In this document: positions 32,963 through 35,751 of the stretch, piece after piece | Position numbering within the stretch: the first letter of the stretch is position 1 | How the letters are laid out: each line of letters starts with the position of its first letter | NCBI GenBank assembly: GCA_019348255.1 | Contig: JAHWJU010000005.1 | Span: 20,042-55,792, forward strand | Source of the DNA: Actinomycetota bacterium | GTDB lineage: Bacteria > Actinomycetota > Acidimicrobiia > Acidimicrobiales > CADCTF01 | Length of the DNA: 35,751 nt | Direction of reading: 5' to 3' | Notes under the pieces: generated by a model | Told to the model about the DNA's origin: nothing | Databases searched by the model: none | Seen by the model: the letters and a program-made list of their open reading frames with translations, nothing else | Program-made: the position numbers and the translations under genes

Positions 32963-34054
32963 CTAGACGGGGTACACCGAGACGGCCGAGGCCTTGACCG
33001 ACACCCACACCTCGCCCCCGTCGGCCAGCGCCAGCTCGGAAGCGGCCGAGGGGGTGACCTCGGCCACGATCGGCACCGCTGCCGCCAGCCGCACCCGGAC
33101 CCGGTCGCCGTCGCCGTCGGCGGCGCCGTCCAGCTCTTCGACCGTGGCCGGCCAGACGTTGCGCGGAGTGCCTTCCGGAGCGCGCCGGTGCAGCGACACC
33201 GCCCGAGGGTGCACGAGCGCGAAAACCCTGCCGTGGCCGGCGCCCGCCACGACCAGCCGCGAGCCACCGTCCAGGACGACGTGGTCGCCGCCGCCCTCGC
33301 CCTCGAACAGGTTCACCCCGACCAGCTCGGCCACGTAGCGGGACCTGGGCCGGGTACTGATGTCGGTCAGCGTCCCGCTCTGGACCACCCGCCCCTCCTC
33401 CAGCACGACCAGACGGTCGGCCAGCGAGATGGCCTCGACCGGGTCGTGGCTCACGAGCAGGCGGACGCCCGGGAACGCCGCCAGCTGACGGCGGAGCTGC
33501 GTGCGGACCTCGACCCGGGCTTGGCGGTCCAGGGCACTCAACGGCTCGTCCAACAGGAGCAGGCGCGGTTCGAGCGCCAGCGCGCGCGCCAGGGCCACCC
33601 GCTGCGCCTCGCCCCCTGAGAGCTCGTCCGGGCGGGCGTCGGCCCTGGCGGTGAGCCCCATCCGCTCGATCCAGCCACCGGCCAGTTGTCGTGCGGCGGT
33701 GCGGCCCCGGCCGCGGCTGCGCAGGCCGAAGGCCACGTTCTCGAGCGCGCTGAGATGGGGGAAGAGCAGGTAGTCCTGGAACACCACGCCAATGGGCCGC
33801 TTCTCCGGCGCGACCCGCACTCCCGCGGCGGCATCCTCGAGCACCTGTCCGGCCACGACCACCCGCCCGGCCAGCAGTGGCTCCAGCCCCGCCAGTGCCC
33901 TGAGCAGGGTCGTCTTGCCGGCTCCGTTCGGGCCCACCAGAGCGACGACCTCATCCGTGCCGACGGACAGCGAGACGTCGAGGTCCAGCGTTCCCTTCAC
34001 GACGTGGACGTGGGCCTCCAGCCCCGGCGGCTCCGGTGCCCACTCCCCGGTCAA
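32963..34054 (-). CDS. modC: ABC transporter ATP-binding protein, molybdate type
   Basis: This ATPase of about 363 residues has all ABC motifs: Walker A GPNGAGKTT, Q-loop VVFQDYLLFPHL, signature LSGGEAQRVALARALA, Walker B LLLLDEPLSALD and switch SHD. The C-terminal ~100 residues form a TOBE-like molybdate-binding region ending in WVSVKASAVSVYP. It energises ModB. TTG 34054 gives a four-base overlap with modB (TTGA), the rule for this operon; a GTG at 34063 is the other candidate. No modA lies in the window. Confidence 0.9.
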   Translation of the reverse strand: MTGEWAPEPPGLEAHVHVVKGTLDLDVSLSVGTDEVVALVGPNGAGKTTLLRALAGLEPLLAGRVVVAGQVLEDAAAGVRVAPEKRPIGVVFQDYLLFPHLSALENVAFGLRSRGRGRTAARQLAGGWIERMGLTARADARPDELSGGEAQRVALARALALEPRLLLLDEPLSALDRQARVEVRTQLRRQLAAFPGVRLLVSHDPVEAISLADRLVVLEEGRVVQSGTLTDISTRPRSRYVAELVGVNLFEGEGGGDHVVLDGGSRLVVAGAGHGRVFALVHPRAVSLHRRAPEGTPRNVWPATVEELDGAADGDGDRVRVRLAAAVPIVAEVTPSAASELALADGGEVWVSVKASAVSVYPV

Positions 34055-34848
34055 GCCGGCGTCCACCAGCGCGACCGCATCCCCACCAGCACCGACAACG
34101 ACACGGCGAGGAGCACCAGGCTCAACGCGATGGCTGCCTGAGGGCGGGTCTCGAGCAGCAGGTAGACCTTCAACGGGATCGTCTGGGTCCGGCCCGGGAA
34201 GTTGCCGGCGAAGGTGACGGTGGCGCCGAACTCTCCGATGGCCCGGGCCCAGCACAGCACGGCACCGGCCACCAACGACGGCGACACCAAGGGCAGCGTC
34301 ACCCGCCGGAACACGACGGAGCGCGACGCCCCCAACGTCCTGGCCGCTTCCTCCAGCCGGCGGTCGGACCTGCGGAAGGCGGCTTCCGCGGTGATGACCA
34401 AGAAGGGCATGGCCACGAACGTCTGAGCCATCACCACCCCGGCGATGGTGAAGGGGAGAGTCAGGCCGAACCACCGCTCCAGCCACTGGCCCACCACCCC
34501 TGTCGGCCCGAAGGCCGCCAGCAGGGCGACACCACCGACCACCGGGGGAAGCACCATGGGCAGCGTCGTCAAGGCCCGCAGGAGGCGCTGGCCGGGGAAC
34601 CGGGCCCGGGCGAGCACCCACGCCAGTGGGATTCCGAGCGCGGCCGACGTGGCGGTGGCGGCGAGGGAGGAGAACAGTGACAGCGCGAGGGCCTGGCGGA
34701 CGTCCTGGCTGTACATCTCCCTTCCCAGGTCCGCCCACCGGACCCTCCAGAGCAGTCCCACCAGCGGGGCGACGAAGAAGACCCCGGCCAGGGCGGCGAG
34801 CACGATCGCAGCCCCAGGCGGCCGCTCGGGCCGGGCCGCCGGTGTCAT
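34051..34848 (-). CDS. modB: ABC transporter permease, molybdate type
   Basis: This 265-residue integral membrane protein has five to six helices and the EAA loop that docks on the ATPase (EAARTLGASRSVVFRRVTLPL). The block EFGATVTFAGNFPGRTQTIPL is strongly conserved in ModB. The substrate is probably molybdate or tungstate. ATG 34848 overlaps the menD stop by four bases (ATGA), placing the transporter in the menD transcription unit. Confidence 0.92.
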   Translation of the reverse strand: MTPAARPERPPGAAIVLAALAGVFFVAPLVGLLWRVRWADLGREMYSQDVRQALALSLFSSLAATATSAALGIPLAWVLARARFPGQRLLRALTTLPMVLPPVVGGVALLAAFGPTGVVGQWLERWFGLTLPFTIAGVVMAQTFVAMPFLVITAEAAFRRSDRRLEEAARTLGASRSVVFRRVTLPLVSPSLVAGAVLCWARAIGEFGATVTFAGNFPGRTQTIPLKVYLLLETRPQAAIALSLVLLAVSLSVLVGMRSRWWTPA

Positions 34849-35751
34849 CCTCCGTGAAGCGCGAGCCTGCCGACGGCGTGGCCGATCTCCCGCTGCAGCT
34901 CCTCGTGGAGCACCACGTTGGCGCGGCGGTCGCTCTGCACGTGCACCAGGTGGACCCCGCCGCCGGCCACAGCCTCGTGCACCGCCGGCAGCACCTCGTG
35001 GGCCTTGTCCACTGCCGTCACCCCCAGCCCGTGCACCGCCGCCAGCGCGGCCAGATCGACCTCCTGCGGCGTCCCGAACAGCGTCTCGAACCGCGCCGGC
35101 GGGAGGGATGCCGCCTGGGGCAGGAACGAGAAGATCCCGCCGCCGTTGTTGTCGAGCACGACGAAGGTGCATGTCACGCCCCGGCCGGCAGCCCCCAGCA
35201 GGCCGCCGGCGTCGTGGAGGAAGGCCAGATCGCCCACCAGCGCCACCACCGGCCGTCCGCCCCCGGCGGCCACACCCAGGGCGGTGGAGACGATGCCGTC
35301 GATGCCGTTGGCGCCGCGGTTGGCGAGCACAGGGGCCGGGGAAGTGGGCGCACCGAACCACTCCACGTCCCGGATGGGCATCGAGGACGAGACGAACAGG
35401 ATCACGTCCTCCGACAGCCCACCGGTGAGCGCCCTGGCCACGGCCGGCTCCGTGGGCTCGGGATGGCCCTCCAGCACCCGGTCGACGGCCTGCTGGGCGG
35501 CATCCTCGGCCTCGACCCAAGCCTCCAGCCACCCTTCGGGGGCCGGGGACACGGCCGGGGCCAGCTCCTCGCAGCACCGCTGCGGATCCGCGTGGACCAC
35601 CAGATCGGCCCTGCGCTCCGGGTCGGGCCACTGGTCGTCGGCGTCGACCACCACCTGTTCGGCTGCCTCCAGGCTCGACAGCCATCCACTCAGCACCTTG
35701 GACGCCGGCGGGTCACCCAGGCGCAGCACCGTCTCCACCTGCCGGGCTGGC
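34845..35751 (-). CDS. menD: SEPHCHC synthase, menaquinone pathway (partial, N-terminus off window)
   Basis: The C-terminal ~302 residues of MenD, the thiamine-diphosphate enzyme joining isochorismate and 2-oxoglutarate. Motifs seen: SSMPIRDVEWF, ANRGANGIDGIVSTALG, ALVGDLAFLHDAGGLL and the ThDP/Mg segment NNGGGIFSFLP. The frame is open through the right edge, so the start is outside. It shares an operon with modB and modC; the other menaquinone genes (menG, menF) lie 4-6 kb away on the opposite strand. Confidence 0.93.
   Translation of the reverse strand, partial: PARQVETVLRLGDPPASKVLSGWLSSLEAAEQVVVDADDQWPDPERRADLVVHADPQRCCEELAPAVSPAPEGWLEAWVEAEDAAQQAVDRVLEGHPEPTEPAVARALTGGLSEDVILFVSSSMPIRDVEWFGAPTSPAPVLANRGANGIDGIVSTALGVAAGGGRPVVALVGDLAFLHDAGGLLGAAGRGVTCTFVVLDNNGGGIFSFLPQAASLPPARFETLFGTPQEVDLAALAAVHGLGVTAVDKAHEVLPAVHEAVAGGGVHLVHVQSDRRANVVLHEELQREIGHAVGRLALHGG

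Overview
The window is a gene-dense, roughly 70% GC chromosomal stretch with 43 recognisable protein genes. It has no rRNA, tRNA, insertion sequence, prophage or CRISPR array, and no gap longer than about 175 bases. A mycothiol synthase (MshD), menaquinone genes (menD, menF, menG), frequent GTG starts, an LCP cell-wall protein, a regulator with a BTAD domain and many leaderless-type promoters point to an actinobacterium. Having separate hisA and trpF genes, rather than the bifunctional PriA of streptomycetes and mycobacteria, makes a deep actinobacterial branch such as Acidimicrobiia my best guess; the lineage is inference.

Layout. 1-5.9 kb: the 5' part of a large STAND ATPase/BTAD regulator (minus strand, cut by the window edge), a 49-residue membrane protein, a Bcp peroxiredoxin, a Phd-type antitoxin with a PIN toxin, and a two-gene surface operon (a WxL-like secreted protein followed by a DUF916-like membrane-anchored partner). 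6-9.3 kb: an AarF/UbiB-like kinase, an AlkA-like glycosylase and an EamA transporter. 9.3-22.3 kb: a continuous minus-strand amino-acid cluster, hisD-hisC-hisB-hisH-hisA-hisF, an FAH-like gene, hisI, trpE, ygfZ, a lipoprotein gene, then trpC-trpF-trpB-trpA. Most neighbours overlap by 1-13 bases. hisG, hisE, trpD and trpG are not in the window. 22.4-28.2 kb: nth/mshD and VIT/rlmN as divergent pairs, an LCP protein, and small membrane or zinc-ribbon proteins. 28.2-31.8 kb: a double-HTH MerR regulator coupled to menG and menF, then a diacylglycerol-kinase-like gene. 31.8-35.75 kb: small genes, then menD-modB-modC on the minus strand (menD is cut by the window edge).

Two biosynthetic themes dominate: histidine/tryptophan, and menaquinone. 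The menaquinone genes are split between a MerR-led plus-strand operon and a minus-strand operon that also carries a molybdate-type transporter.

The strongest non-gene signal is promoter architecture. At twelve or so genes a TANNNT hexamer (bacterial -10 element) ends 6-8 bases before the start codon, which predicts leaderless mRNAs. This fixes several start codons and shows an internal promoter before hisI. Two genes instead have strong Shine-Dalgarno sites (the WxL-like protein, and the DUF4383-like protein with a TTG start). I did not find a clearly novel defence or mobile system. The most unusual items are the WxL/DUF916-like pair in a high-GC lineage, the FAH-like gene without its catalytic motif inside the his operon, the MerR-menG-menF and menD-modBC couplings, and two divergent promoters whose -10 boxes overlap.
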